Part shown: positions 50,960 to 60,489 of the stretch, one piece after another
Numbering within the stretch: position 1 is the stretch's first letter
Layout: each line of letters begins with the position of its first letter
Assembly: GCA_003233055.1 (NCBI GenBank)
Contig: QIKP01000057.1
Location: 1-64,000 of the forward strand
Direction: 5' to 3'
DNA: 64,000 bases
DNA from: Planctomycetaceae bacterium
GTDB taxonomy: Bacteria > Planctomycetota > Planctomycetia > Pirellulales > Lacipirellulaceae
Translations under genes and position numbers: made by a program
The notes under the pieces: generated by a model
The model's input: only the letters and a program-made list of their open reading frames with translations
Database searches by the model: none
Told to the model about the DNA's origin: nothing

Positions 50960-53900
50960 ATGGAACTGCTTGAACGTATTTGGGAAATCCTCTCCTCCGT
51001 GATCAACACGGTGCTAGGGAAATTTGAAAGGGCCATCACGTCACTCTTTGGCTCGGCAAACGCTCGCTACCTTCGGCGTTTGCAGCCGAAGGTCGACGCG
51101 ATCAATGCCCTCGAGTCACGCTACGAGGCGATGACCGACGAGCAACTCGCCGAGCAGACCGTCAAGTTTCGCCAGCGGATCGAGGCGGGCGAGACACTCG
51201 AGGACCTGCTTGTCGAGGCGTTCGCTGTTTGCCGCGAATCGGCCAAACGATTCCTCCGGATGCGGCACTACGACGTCCAACTATTGGGGGGCATGATCCT
51301 GCACGAAGGGAACATTGCCGAGATGGTGACCGGCGAAGGAAAAACGCTCGTCGCCACCCTCCCGGCTTACCTCAACGCACTGGCCGACCACGTCCACGTG
51401 ATTACCGTGAACGACTACCTGGCCCGACGCGACATGGAATGGATGGGGCCCACCTTCACCAACCTGGGTCTCCAAGTCGGCGCGATCTACTCCGGCATGG
51501 AACCGAATCAGCGACAGGAGTCGTACTCCTGCGACATCACCTACGGTACCAACAACGAATTTGGCTTCGACTACCTGCGCGACAACATGCGGATGGCAGC
51601 CCGAGATGACGAACGATTCGAGAAACGGGATCAGCAGGCGCAAGGGAAGCTGGTGTTTGCGATTGTTGACGAAGTCGACAACATTCTGATCGACGAGGCC
51701 CGGACCCCCCTCATCATTTCTGGTCCGGCCGAAGACGATATTTCCAAGTACCAGCGGGCGGACAAAGTGGCCCGTGCGCTCAAGAAAAACGTCCATTTTG
51801 AGGTCAAAGAGAAAGAGCATAGTGCCAACCTGACGGACGAAGGCATTCGCGAGGCGGAGCAACTCGCTGGCGTCGAGAGCTTTTATACGGCAGGCAACAT
51901 GCAGTGGCCTCACCTGATCGATAATTCGCTTAAAGCGCACCATCTTTACCAGCGAGACGTGAACTACGTCGTGCAAAACGGGGCGATTCTCATCGTCGAC
52001 GAATTTACCGGCCGGCTCATGGAAGGCCGCCAGTGGAGCGATGGCCTCCATCAGGCGGTAGAGGCTAAAGAAGGGGTCGAAATCAAAAAGGAAAACCAAA
52101 CGCTCGCGACGATCACTCTGCAGAATTTCTTCAAACTCTACGACAAGCTCGCCGGGATGACCGGTACCGCACTGACCGAAGCGGGAGAATTCTGGAAAAT
52201 CTATCAGCTCGACGTCATCGGGGTTCCGACCAACAAGCCGATGCAGCGATTGAGTCATCCCGATGTCATCTACCGAACCGAGCAAGAGAAATACCAAGCG
52301 ATCGCCGACGAGATTGAAGGGCTCATCAAATACGACCAAGTCCTGCTCAAGTCGGACGATCTGCTGCGAGGCGAAATCATCGAGCAAGACGACGACCACG
52401 TTTTGTTTCAAGCGGAAGACTCGAAGAATCGCGAGAAAATTCCTACGAGCAAAATTGCAGAAGTGCAAAAGCAGGGGCGTCCCATTCTCGTCGGCACCGT
52501 TTCAATCGAAAAGAGCGAGGCGCTTTCCAACCTGCTCAACGGCCGGGGTATCACGCATGAAGTGCTCAATGCCAAACAGCACAAGCGAGAAGCAGAGATC
52601 GTTGCTCAGGCGGGGCGCAAGGGGGCGGTCACCATCGCAACGAACATGGCAGGGCGCGGCACCGACATCGTCCTCGGGGGCAATCCCGAAACGATGGCTT
52701 GGATTCAGTTGCAAAAAACCTACGACAGCCGGCTCGACGTGCCCAAAGAAGAGTGGGACTCGCTGAGTAAAAAAATCGACGACGAATCGGACATGACCGC
52801 GCAGGGCGATGAAGTTCGCGAAATTGGTGGACTGCACATCGTCGGCACCGAACGCCACGAAGCCCGGCGCATCGACCTCCAGCTCCGCGGTCGTTGCGGC
52901 CGGCAGGGAGACCCTGGTTCCAGCCGGTTTTACCTGTCACTTGAAGACGATCTGATGCGAGTCTTCGCCGGTGAATGGGTGAAAAACGTTCTCACGCGTC
53001 TTGGGATGCAAGAGGGCGAGGCCATCGAAAGCAAGATGGTCAGCCGTCGGATCGAGGGGGCTCAGAAGAAACGAGAAGAATACAACTTCGAGATTCGCAA
53101 AAATTTGCTCGAATACGACGAAGTGATGGACGAGCAGCGGAAGCGTGTCTATAGCTTTCGCCAACAGATTCTCGATGGCGTCAACTGCCGCGACTTGATT
53201 ACCGAGATGATCCGCGATCAGATTGACCAGCATCTGAACCTCTTCCTGGAGTCGAACTACGGCATCGAGTCGTTTGCGGTAGCCACCTCGAGCCTGCTTG
53301 GTTTGCCGCTCGATGCACGCGATTACCGCAACCAGTCTTACGAGGAAGCCCAACGGGAGGCACGCGACCAAGCACTCCGAATGGCGGAGTCGCAAGTCTT
53401 CGATGCCGTCGAAGAAAACCTGCCAGAAGACTTGTCCGACGAATGGAATTGGTCTGCCTTGGCCAAGTGGGGAAATACCCGATGGGGCTTGAACCTCCGG
53501 GATCGCGATCTCAAGAAGATTGGCTACGATCACATTTCCGAACACCTGATCCGATTGGCCCAGGAGGCAATCGACAAGATCGATCTGTCGCCCTGCGAGC
53601 GATTCCTTGAAACGGACTACTCGACACAAACGGCCAGCGCCTGGCTTCGGGATAAGTTTGGTGTCGAAATGACCAGTGAGGAGGCGGCCCAGATGTCGTC
53701 TGCCGAACTGATCGAGGCGGCACACCAACGGGTCACCGTAGCGTACGACGAGCGCGAAGCGGAATATCCGGTCCTTGCCGGACTCTACCGGTTCACCGGC
53801 CCGGCAGCCGGCGCGGCAGGGCTCGGCCGCGACGATTTAATCGCCTGGGCTCAGCGCCGCTTCGGCACGGACCTCTCGGCCGACGACCTCAAAAACAAGC

Positions 53901-54634
53901 AGCGAGGGGAAGTCCATCGACTCCTGGTTACTTACAGTCAAGCTTCCACGGCGAAGGCCAATCAAGTCGCCCAAGAAGCAAAAGATCGCGTTGAAAAATT
54001 ATTTGAAGGGCAAGAAGCGGAGGCGACGACCGTCGGCGACGCGGCAGGGCTCAATGGAAAAATCGATGGCCTGACCGCTTGGCTCCAGGAGGCGTGCGAC
54101 GCCGACCTTTCGGCCAGCGACTTGGCGAAGCTCGATCGGAAGGAAGCGCTGCGGCAGGTTTCTCGTGTCGTCGAAGACAAATTCCGTCCCGAGATGCGGC
54201 GAATGGAGCGAATGCTGCTGCTCCAAATCCTTGACACCGCCTGGAAAGAACATTTGCTCGCGATGGATCACCTTCGCTCCAGCGTCGGCCTGCGAGGCTA
54301 CGCGCAAATCGATCCGAAGGTCGAGTACAAACGCGAGGGGATGCAGATGTTCGAGCAGATGTGGGGCTCGGTCGGCGGGTACGTGACGGATCTCGTCTTC
54401 AAAATGGAGCAACTCGACGAAAATTTCGTGAAGCGGACCTTTACCGAAACCAACGCGATCCACGAAGAAGCCCCCAACGACATGGCGGATCAGCAACGGG
54501 CTGCGATCGAAGGTTCGGGAGGGAATGCGAAGATCGAACCGATCCGCAACCGCGACGATCGCGTTGGCCGCAACGACCCCTGCCCCTGCGGAAGCGGGAA
54601 GAAGTTCAAACAATGCTGCATGCGCAAGGGGTGA
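50960..54634 (+). CDS. secA: Preprotein translocase ATPase SecA, enlarged
   Basis: 1224 residues, about 320 more than E. coli SecA. NBD1 has [16 protein letters not shown] near residue 120 and [20 protein letters not shown] near 233; NBD2 has [16 protein letters not shown] and [20 protein letters not shown]. The scaffold helix with [22 protein letters not shown] is near 1080, and the C-terminal zinc motif is [16 protein letters not shown]. Between NBD2 and the scaffold, residues ~830-1070 hold four ~40-residue repeats of the type AWxxxxFGxxLSxxDL (near 833, 892, 960 and 1037), which ordinary SecA lacks. It drives protein export through SecYEG. Confidence 0.95.
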   Translation: MELLERIWEILSSVINTVLGKFERAITSLFGSANARYLRRLQPKVDAINALESRYEAMTDEQLAEQTVKFRQRIEAGETLEDLLVEAFAVCRESAKRFLRMRHYDVQLLGGMILHEGNIAEMVTGEGKTLVATLPAYLNALADHVHVITVNDYLARRDMEWMGPTFTNLGLQVGAIYSGMEPNQRQESYSCDITYGTNNEFGFDYLRDNMRMAARDDERFEKRDQQAQGKLVFAIVDEVDNILIDEARTPLIISGPAEDDISKYQRADKVARALKKNVHFEVKEKEHSANLTDEGIREAEQLAGVESFYTAGNMQWPHLIDNSLKAHHLYQRDVNYVVQNGAILIVDEFTGRLMEGRQWSDGLHQAVEAKEGVEIKKENQTLATITLQNFFKLYDKLAGMTGTALTEAGEFWKIYQLDVIGVPTNKPMQRLSHPDVIYRTEQEKYQAIADEIEGLIKYDQVLLKSDDLLRGEIIEQDDDHVLFQAEDSKNREKIPTSKIAEVQKQGRPILVGTVSIEKSEALSNLLNGRGITHEVLNAKQHKREAEIVAQAGRKGAVTIATNMAGRGTDIVLGGNPETMAWIQLQKTYDSRLDVPKEEWDSLSKKIDDESDMTAQGDEVREIGGLHIVGTERHEARRIDLQLRGRCGRQGDPGSSRFYLSLEDDLMRVFAGEWVKNVLTRLGMQEGEAIESKMVSRRIEGAQKKREEYNFEIRKNLLEYDEVMDEQRKRVYSFRQQILDGVNCRDLITEMIRDQIDQHLNLFLESNYGIESFAVATSSLLGLPLDARDYRNQSYEEAQREARDQALRMAESQVFDAVEENLPEDLSDEWNWSALAKWGNTRWGLNLRDRDLKKIGYDHISEHLIRLAQEAIDKIDLSPCERFLETDYSTQTASAWLRDKFGVEMTSEEAAQMSSAELIEAAHQRVTVAYDEREAEYPVLAGLYRFTGPAAGAAGLGRDDLIAWAQRRFGTDLSADDLKNKQRGEVHRLLVTYSQASTAKANQVAQEAKDRVEKLFEGQEAEATTVGDAAGLNGKIDGLTAWLQEACDADLSASDLAKLDRKEALRQVSRVVEDKFRPEMRRMERMLLLQILDTAWKEHLLAMDHLRSSVGLRGYAQIDPKVEYKREGMQMFEQMWGSVGGYVTDLVFKMEQLDENFVKRTFTETNAIHEEAPNDMADQQRAAIEGSGGNAKIEPIRNRDDRVGRNDPCPCGSGKKFKQCCMRKG

Positions 54635-54686
54635 GCGGCGTGAGTAGGCTAGTCATTTTATCACTATGATTGGGAGGAATAGGGCC

Positions 54687-54887
54687 ATGTCATCTGTTGC
54701 GTTTACTTCCGCTAAGGATCGAATGATCACGATTCTCAGCAATCAACCGGACGATAGCTCCTTTGATGAGTTGCTCCAAGAGTTGGCGATGCAGAGAATG
54801 ATTGATCGAGGACTGGAAGACGTTGAAGCGGGGCGAACGAAGAGCCACGAAGAGGTGGGACGGATAATTCAATCATGGCGAAGCTAA
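54687..54887 (+). CDS. Antitoxin of a type II toxin-antitoxin pair
   Basis: 66 residues, with GGGAGG nine bases before the ATG. SFDELLQELAMQRMIDRGLEDVEAG with KSHEEVGRIIQSW is the helical antitoxin form paired with ParE/RelE toxins. It should neutralise the toxin encoded by the next gene, which it overlaps by 13 bp, and repress the operon. Confidence 0.8.
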   Translation: MSSVAFTSAKDRMITILSNQPDDSSFDELLQELAMQRMIDRGLEDVEAGRTKSHEEVGRIIQSWRS

Positions 54888-55165
54888 TTTGGACCGACGA
54901 GGCAATCGCCTGCCTTCGGGCTATTCGCGACTACATCGCTAAGAATAGCGAGGAGGCATCGTTTCGTGTTGCCAATGGGATTTACAAGAAGTCGGAAATT
55001 TTGCAGAATTTTCCGCAGTTGGGGTACCTTCACGATACTGGCGATGAAGGCGAAATCCGCGTATTGATTTACGGTCACTACCGAATCGTGTACATCTACG
55101 ACGATCAGGTGGTTCATGTGGTAGGCGTGTACCATGGGGCCATGAACGCCAACGGTAAGTATTAG
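54875..55165 (+). CDS. RelE/ParE-family toxin
   Basis: 96 residues. LIWTDEAIACLRAIRDYIAK and GEIRVLIYGHYRIVYIYDDQ then VVHVVGVYHGA match the RelE/ParE superfamily, with the ParE-like YRIVY strand and late His. Whether it cuts mRNA or blocks gyrase cannot be told. It overlaps the antitoxin gene. Confidence 0.82.
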   Translation: MAKLIWTDEAIACLRAIRDYIAKNSEEASFRVANGIYKKSEILQNFPQLGYLHDTGDEGEIRVLIYGHYRIVYIYDDQVVHVVGVYHGAMNANGKY

Positions 55166-55198
55166 CCTTGTTCATCAGGCGGGAAAGGAATTCCCCAC

Positions 55199-56545
55199 GT
55201 GTCGCGACTCCTCTCTTGGGTGCTCAACGCAGTCTACCTGACGCTGCTGGTCGTGGCGTCGCCGCTGATCTTGTGGGCGGCGATTCGGAAGGGGAAGTAC
55301 CGCGAAGGGTTCGCAGAGAAACTTTGGGGGCAAGTCCCCGACCGGCAGAGCGACCGGCCCTGCGTCTGGATTCATGCGGTCAGCGTGGGCGAAGTCCATT
55401 TGCTGGCCACGACCCTCTGCGAACTGACCCGCCGCCGGCCGGAGCTGGAGATCGTCCTCTCGACCACCACCAAGACGGGCCACGACCTCGCGCGGCGCAA
55501 GTATGGCGAGCAGCATTCGGTCTTCTACTGCCCACTCGATTTCCGTTGGGCGGTCCGCCGAGCGATGCGGCGTGTCAGGCCCAATCTGTTCGTACTGGCA
55601 GAACTCGAACTCTGGCCCAACTTGATCGCCGCAGCCAAGGAGCGTGTCGCAAAAGTCGCCATCATCAATGGGCGTCTGAGCGAAAACAGCTTTCGCGGGT
55701 ACCAGCGCATTGGCTGGCTCGCACGCCGCGTGCTGCGGCAGATCGACCTGATCGCCTCCCAAGATCCCCTCACGGCGGACCGTTTCAAGAGTTTGCGTGG
55801 TCGCGACGCCCCCTTATCTGCGACGGAGAATCTGGGGCAAGCGATCGTGACGACCGGTTCGCTGAAGTACGACGGTGCCGAGACCGACCGAAATAATTCG
55901 CGAACCAAGGAACTGCGCGAGCTAGCAGGTTTCACTGATACTGACATTATTTGGCTCGCCGGCAGCACCCAAACGCCGGAAGAAGCGATGGCCCTACGCC
56001 TATTCGAGCAGCTAAGCCCGGCCCACCCCCACCTGCGCCTCGTCCTTGTCCCTCGTCACCCGGAACGCTTCGACGAAGTCGCCAAGCTCCTCGACCAAAG
56101 CCGCACTCCCTGGCAGCGACGGACCAAGCTTCCCCAAATCCCGAATCGGGAGTCCCGAATCCTTCTGGTCGACTCGATCGGCGAACTTGGCGCGTGGTGG
56201 GGGACCGCGACGATCGGCCTGGTCGGCGGCAGCTTTGGCGACCGAGGAGGGCAAAACATGATCGAACCAGCCGCCTACGGTGTCGCCACCTGCTTTGGGC
56301 CCAACACTCGAAATTTCCGCGACATCGTCGCCGCGCTGCTCGATGCCGACGGCGCGCGAGTGGTTGCCGATGAATCAGAACTCGCGGCGTTTGTCACTCG
56401 TTGTTTGGAAGATCCGGCCTACGCCCAAGAGCTGGGCGATCGCGCTCAGGCGTTCGTTGCGACGCAACTCGGCGCCACCACCCGCACGGTCGACCTGCTG
56501 GAGTCGCTGTTGCCCGCCAAAGATCACCACTCGACCGCCGCGTAA
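55199..56545 (+). CDS. waaA: 3-deoxy-D-manno-octulosonic acid transferase
   Basis: 448 residues from a GTG (AAAGGAA upstream). One N-terminal helix, then KYREGFAEKLWG, CVWIHAVSVGEV (the WaaA start motif with catalytic Glu), LFVLAELELWPN and, late, LVGGSFGDRGGQNMIEPAAYG (GGSF...GGxNxxEP). It transfers Kdo to lipid A precursor in the inner membrane, so the organism has LPS-type lipids. No lpx genes adjoin it. Confidence 0.93.
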   Translation: MSRLLSWVLNAVYLTLLVVASPLILWAAIRKGKYREGFAEKLWGQVPDRQSDRPCVWIHAVSVGEVHLLATTLCELTRRRPELEIVLSTTTKTGHDLARRKYGEQHSVFYCPLDFRWAVRRAMRRVRPNLFVLAELELWPNLIAAAKERVAKVAIINGRLSENSFRGYQRIGWLARRVLRQIDLIASQDPLTADRFKSLRGRDAPLSATENLGQAIVTTGSLKYDGAETDRNNSRTKELRELAGFTDTDIIWLAGSTQTPEEAMALRLFEQLSPAHPHLRLVLVPRHPERFDEVAKLLDQSRTPWQRRTKLPQIPNRESRILLVDSIGELGAWWGTATIGLVGGSFGDRGGQNMIEPAAYGVATCFGPNTRNFRDIVAALLDADGARVVADESELAAFVTRCLEDPAYAQELGDRAQAFVATQLGATTRTVDLLESLLPAKDHHSTAA

Positions 56546-56630
56546 CTTCCTTCGAGTCTTCCGATTTTTTCTCGATTTCGCCCCCACACCTAAGCCGCTG
56601 GCGGAACCGGTCCGTGTGATACGGGCTATT

Positions 56631-57431
56631 TCACTCAACGTGCTCGTGGTTACGAATATGGGCGGGGCAGTAACAGGCTTGGCCAACGCACTCGGAGCAG
56701 TAGCGAAACGAGGTCTTCGGTTCGTCGTCGCTTGTCAGGCCGCAGGTCTTGCAGGTGTGGAGCAGGCGGCCTGATTTGCTTTTTGGGGCGGCTTTCGCCT
56801 GGAAGGTCTTGCGCCGCCGGTAGTCTTGGATGTCACGATAGTGCTCGCGCCAGAAAAAGAGAAGGTAGTTCAGCACGGCGGCCAGAATGACCCAACGTGT
56901 GGAGGGGTGGCGTAAGAGCAATCCGAACGTTAGCCACTGTATCAGCGCAAGCCACTTCACTTTGACCGGCAAGATAAAGAACAACTGAAACACGAAGTTG
57001 GGAAATAGCCGGGCGAACGCGAGGAAGACCGACGAAAGGTAGAAGGCGTTCGTCGTCGGGAATTCGGGCGTCAGGAACGCGGCGGCCACGGTCGCTAAGT
57101 ACCCGATGAGCAAGTACGCATTGTAACGAAACGCTCCCCAAGTCGCTTCGATCGAGGACCCCAACAGGTAAAAGACGTACCAACCAACAATCGCCCACAA
57201 CAGACTGAGGCTTGTTGGGCAGAGGACAAAGGTGAAAAGCCGCCAGACTTCCCCTTCCAGGACGCGGCTTGGAATCAGCAGCATGTCATCAAGCAACGAT
57301 CCCCCACCTCCCACCTGCTGTTGCGACGTCGCCACGAGAAACGCCGCCACCTGCCCGACGATGATCATCAGCGTGACATTCGGAATGGCAAAGCGTCCGA
57401 ATCGTTTTTCGAGCCAGGGGAGTAGGTTCAT
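56631..57431 (-). CDS. Rhomboid-like membrane protein with zinc-ribbon-like tail
   Basis: 266 residues, six helices. GEVWRLFTFVLCP, GSSIEATWGAFRYNAYLLIG and the order of helices match the rhomboid fold. The catalytic GxSG is not seen: helix 4 reads TNAFYLSSVFLAFARLFP, so it may be an inactive or derlin-like member. After the last helix, CKTCGLTSDDE...YCSECVGQACYCPAHIRNH has paired Cys/His that could bind zinc. An ATG at 57521 would add 30 residues. Confidence 0.72.
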   Translation of the reverse strand: MNLLPWLEKRFGRFAIPNVTLMIIVGQVAAFLVATSQQQVGGGGSLLDDMLLIPSRVLEGEVWRLFTFVLCPTSLSLLWAIVGWYVFYLLGSSIEATWGAFRYNAYLLIGYLATVAAAFLTPEFPTTNAFYLSSVFLAFARLFPNFVFQLFFILPVKVKWLALIQWLTFGLLLRHPSTRWVILAAVLNYLLFFWREHYRDIQDYRRRKTFQAKAAPKSKSGRLLHTCKTCGLTSDDEPKTSFRYCSECVGQACYCPAHIRNHEHVE

Positions 57432-57566
57432 GATTTTCGTGTCGTCGGTGAGTGTGTGCCAACGGCCTGGGGGTGCGTGCAAACGGTACTGGGAATAGCC
57501 TATTCGCTTCGCTTCTCGCACGAAAGGGCAACGCCAGCGAACCTATCGGGCTCGCAGCGGCCCGCT

Positions 57567-57572
57567 TATAAT
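57567..57572 (+). promoter_or_regulatory. -10 box (TATAAT) almost at the start codon
   Basis: Perfect TATAAT ending 8 bp before the ABC ATPase ATG (57581). If used, the transcript would start at or near the ATG. Confidence 0.4.
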
Positions 57573-57580
57573 TGCGGGTT

Positions 57581-58612
57581 ATGGCTTTCATCGAGATACG
57601 TGGGCTGCAAAAGTCCTATCGAGTTTATCAAAAGCAGGAAGGGCTCTTGGCTTCGCTCACCGGGCTGTTTCACCGCGAGTACCGCAATGTCCACGCAGTG
57701 CAGGGGATCGACCTGGAGGTCGAGAAGGGCGAGTTCGTTGCCTTCCTTGGCCCCAACGGTGCCGGCAAAACGACCACGCTCAAGCTCCTGTCGGGCGTCA
57801 TTAGCCCGTCGGCAGGTGAGGCACGCGTGATGGGCTTTGTCCCCTGGGAACGGACCAACGAGTACCGCCGCCGGTTCGCCCTGGTGATGGGGCAAAAAAA
57901 TCAGCTTTGGTGGGACCTCCCCGCCGCCGAGTCGTTTCGTCTGCATCAACAAATCTACGCCATCGCTCCCACAGACTTCGATCGGACGCTCGGCGAACTG
58001 ACCGACCTGCTCGACGTCGGCAAACTACTCAACCAGCCAGTGCGGGAGCTGTCGCTCGGCGAGCGGATGAAGATGGAGTTGATCGCCGCGCTTTTGCATT
58101 CGCCCGAGGTCCTGTTCCTCGACGAACCGACGATCGGTCTCGACGTGATCGCGCAGCACAACATCCAAAAATTCCTGAAGCACTACCAAGAAGTCCGTAG
58201 GGTGACGATCCTGCTGACGAGCCACTACATGAAGGATGTCGCCGCACTCTGTCAGCGGGTGGTGGTGATTGCGGAAGGGCAAATCATGTACGATGGTTCG
58301 CTCGCCGGGGTGGTCGATCGCTTCAGTACCCACAAAGTCCTCACGCTACAATTCGCAGGCGACCAGATTCCTAGCGATTTGGATCAATATGGGGAACTGA
58401 TCGAGGCGGTCGCCCCCAAAGTGAAGCTGCGCGTCGACCGAACGGAGATTCCCAAGGTGCTTGCCGCGCTGCTCGCTGGCCACACCATCGAAGATGTCAG
58501 TGTCGAAGACCCCCCGCTCGAAGAAGTCATCGCCGACCTGTTTGTCCAATCGAGTGAACAAGCGGGGAAAAAATCGAAAGAAGTGCTCGCCGTTGGACAC
58601 TCCGGGCGCTAA
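57581..58612 (+). CDS. ABC-2 exporter ATP-binding protein
   Basis: 343 residues. Walker [13 protein letters not shown] near residue 62, Q-loop [11 protein letters not shown], signature [11 protein letters not shown], Walker [13 protein letters not shown]. The LSLGERMK signature and the two following permeases fit the ABC-2/PF06182 type exporters. The last residues GHSGR and the TAA come from a 32-bp repeat (family D). No ribosome site; a TATAAT lies just upstream. Confidence 0.88.
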   Translation: MAFIEIRGLQKSYRVYQKQEGLLASLTGLFHREYRNVHAVQGIDLEVEKGEFVAFLGPNGAGKTTTLKLLSGVISPSAGEARVMGFVPWERTNEYRRRFALVMGQKNQLWWDLPAAESFRLHQQIYAIAPTDFDRTLGELTDLLDVGKLLNQPVRELSLGERMKMELIAALLHSPEVLFLDEPTIGLDVIAQHNIQKFLKHYQEVRRVTILLTSHYMKDVAALCQRVVVIAEGQIMYDGSLAGVVDRFSTHKVLTLQFAGDQIPSDLDQYGELIEAVAPKVKLRVDRTEIPKVLAALLAGHTIEDVSVEDPPLEEVIADLFVQSSEQAGKKSKEVLAVGHSGR

Positions 58613-58659
58613 CGCTCTCGGCTCGCAGACACTCCGGGCGCTAACGCTCTCGGCTCGCC
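58596..58659. repeat. Family D tandem repeat, 32-bp unit x 2
   Basis: Two copies of GACACTCCGGGCGCTAACG plus CTCTCGGCTCGC. The core GAGCGTTAGCGCCC is palindromic on the other strand. The first copy ends the ABC ATPase gene. A relative lies at 59515-59540. Confidence 0.85.
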
Positions 58660-58683
58660 AACCCTTCACCCCTTATTCCTTCT

Positions 58684-59514
58684 TTGTACGCACGCGCTCA
58701 AACTTGGTGGACCATCCTGCGGATCTGCATTGAAGAGCGGCTCGTCTATCGGGGCGACTTTGCTCTCGGTACGCTCATGCGGTTCCTGCCGATCATCACG
58801 CAGATATTCCTCTGGACGTCGGTTTACGCGGCGGCGGGGCAGGGGGATATCCGTGGCTACACCCGTGACGATGTCATCGCCTACTACTTGCTCACCATGG
58901 TCGGTCGGGCATTTTCCAGTATGCCGGGATTGGCGTCGGGCATCGCAAGGCAGATTCGCGACGGGGAAATCAAAAAGTTCCTGATCCAGCCGATCGACCT
59001 GCTCGGCTTCTTGTTGCTCGCGCGAATCGCCCACAAATTGGTTTATTACGGTGTGGCGATCGGGCCCTTTGCACTGGTGTTTTTCCTGTGTGGCAACTAC
59101 TTCACCAATGGCTGGCCCGAGGCGTCCGTCTTGGCGGCCTTTGTCGCGTCCCTGGTGATGGCGTTCCTCCTCGGGCTTTTTCTCGAAGCCGCCATCGGCA
59201 TGATCGGGTTCTGGTTCCTGGAAGTCAGCTCCCTGTTGTTTGTCTACATGCTCTTCAACTTCTTCTTCTCGGGGCACATGTTCCCGCTCGAGTTCCTCAC
59301 GGGTTACCTACCCGATTGGCTACAAACGGTCGCCCACTACCAGCCGCTGCAATTCCTGGCCTACTTCCCCGCCGCAGTTTTTCTCGGAAAAATCGAGGGG
59401 CCCGAGTTGGTGGAGGGGCTCTGTGTGCAGGCGGCGTGGGTCATGGTCTTCTTCGTCGTCTGCCGAGTCGCCATGCGGCGGGGATTTCAGCGGTACAGCG
59501 GATATGGAGGATAG
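58684..59514 (+). CDS. ABC-2 permease (PF06182-like)
   Basis: 276 residues from a TTG; the next ATG would lose the first helix. Six helices with [33 protein letters not shown] and a [13 protein letters not shown] loop, all characteristic of this permease family. Partner of the preceding ATPase and the next permease. Confidence 0.82.
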   Translation: MYARAQTWWTILRICIEERLVYRGDFALGTLMRFLPIITQIFLWTSVYAAAGQGDIRGYTRDDVIAYYLLTMVGRAFSSMPGLASGIARQIRDGEIKKFLIQPIDLLGFLLLARIAHKLVYYGVAIGPFALVFFLCGNYFTNGWPEASVLAAFVASLVMAFLLGLFLEAAIGMIGFWFLEVSSLLFVYMLFNFFFSGHMFPLEFLTGYLPDWLQTVAHYQPLQFLAYFPAAVFLGKIEGPELVEGLCVQAAWVMVFFVVCRVAMRRGFQRYSGYGG

Positions 59515-59540
59515 GCGAGCCGTGAGCGTCAGCGACCGAA
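59515..59540 (-). repeat. Family D relative directly after a stop codon
   Basis: GGCGAGCCGTGAGCGTCAGCG then ACCGAAG, the reverse form of the family D unit with four changes. Confidence 0.5.
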
Positions 59541-59561
59541 GACAACCCACACCCAACAACC

Positions 59562-60386
59562 ATGCACAATTTCCTCCGCTATCCCCGACTCTTCTACACG
59601 TTTGCACGGAACAGTCTGATCCGCGACATGACGTTTCGTGCGAATTTCCTCATCGAGATCCTTTCCAACATCGGCTGGATGGCGATGAATCTCGGTTTTT
59701 ACATTTTGGTTTTTAGCTATACGAAATCGATCGAGGGTTGGGACCAGTACGAGTTTTTTGTCTTCATCGCCACGACCATGTTCATCAACAGCCTGGTTCA
59801 AGGCCTGTTCATGCCCAATGCTCAGGAATTGAGCGAGTTGGTCCGTACCGGCGGCCTCGACTACGCACTGCTTAAGCCCATCGATACGCAATTCATGCTC
59901 TCGCTTCGTAGGATCAACTGGTCGTCGCTGGGCAACTTTTTCGTCGCGGGGATATTGCTCGCCTACGCACTCCAGCACCTCGACCAGACAGGCTTTCATC
60001 CCGTGCAGTATTTTCTCTATCCGTTTTACATCCTCTGCGGCGTGTTGATCTTGTATAGTGTGATGTTCTCGCTGGCGGCGACCAGCATCTGGCTTGGGCG
60101 GAATCAATCGCTTTACGATTTTTGGTTCTACATCACGAATTTCTCGCGCTACCCGATGGAAATTTATGGCGGCAATGCGCTTGGCAGCTCACTTCGCACC
60201 ATCTTTACCTTCGTCATCCCGGTGCTGATCGTCATCAACGTCCCCGCTCGGATGATGGCGATGCCGATGAAGCCCGAGTACAACTATTTGGCCACCTTTG
60301 CCATCGTAGCAACCGTCGTATCGCTCGTGGCAAGCCGTTGGATTTTCAAAAGGGCATTGGAAAGCTACCGTAGCGCGAGCAGTTAG
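59562..60386 (+). CDS. Second ABC-2 permease (PF06182-like)
   Basis: 274 residues, six helices. NSLIRDMTFRANFLIEILSN and ELVRTGGLDYALLKPIDTQF match the same family; FYITNFSRYPMEIYG precedes the last helices. It completes a three-gene exporter of unknown cargo. No ribosome site is visible before the ATG. Confidence 0.83.
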   Translation: MHNFLRYPRLFYTFARNSLIRDMTFRANFLIEILSNIGWMAMNLGFYILVFSYTKSIEGWDQYEFFVFIATTMFINSLVQGLFMPNAQELSELVRTGGLDYALLKPIDTQFMLSLRRINWSSLGNFFVAGILLAYALQHLDQTGFHPVQYFLYPFYILCGVLILYSVMFSLAATSIWLGRNQSLYDFWFYITNFSRYPMEIYGGNALGSSLRTIFTFVIPVLIVINVPARMMAMPMKPEYNYLATFAIVATVVSLVASRWIFKRALESYRSASS

Positions 60387-60489
60387 AGTTGCCTCCATAA
60401 ATAACCTTCATCCACGATGGCCCTCCAGTTGTTTTTCATTCGTTCGTTGCTGCCTCTTCCTTTCCCTTCCCGTCACGAGGTTCCCTTCC

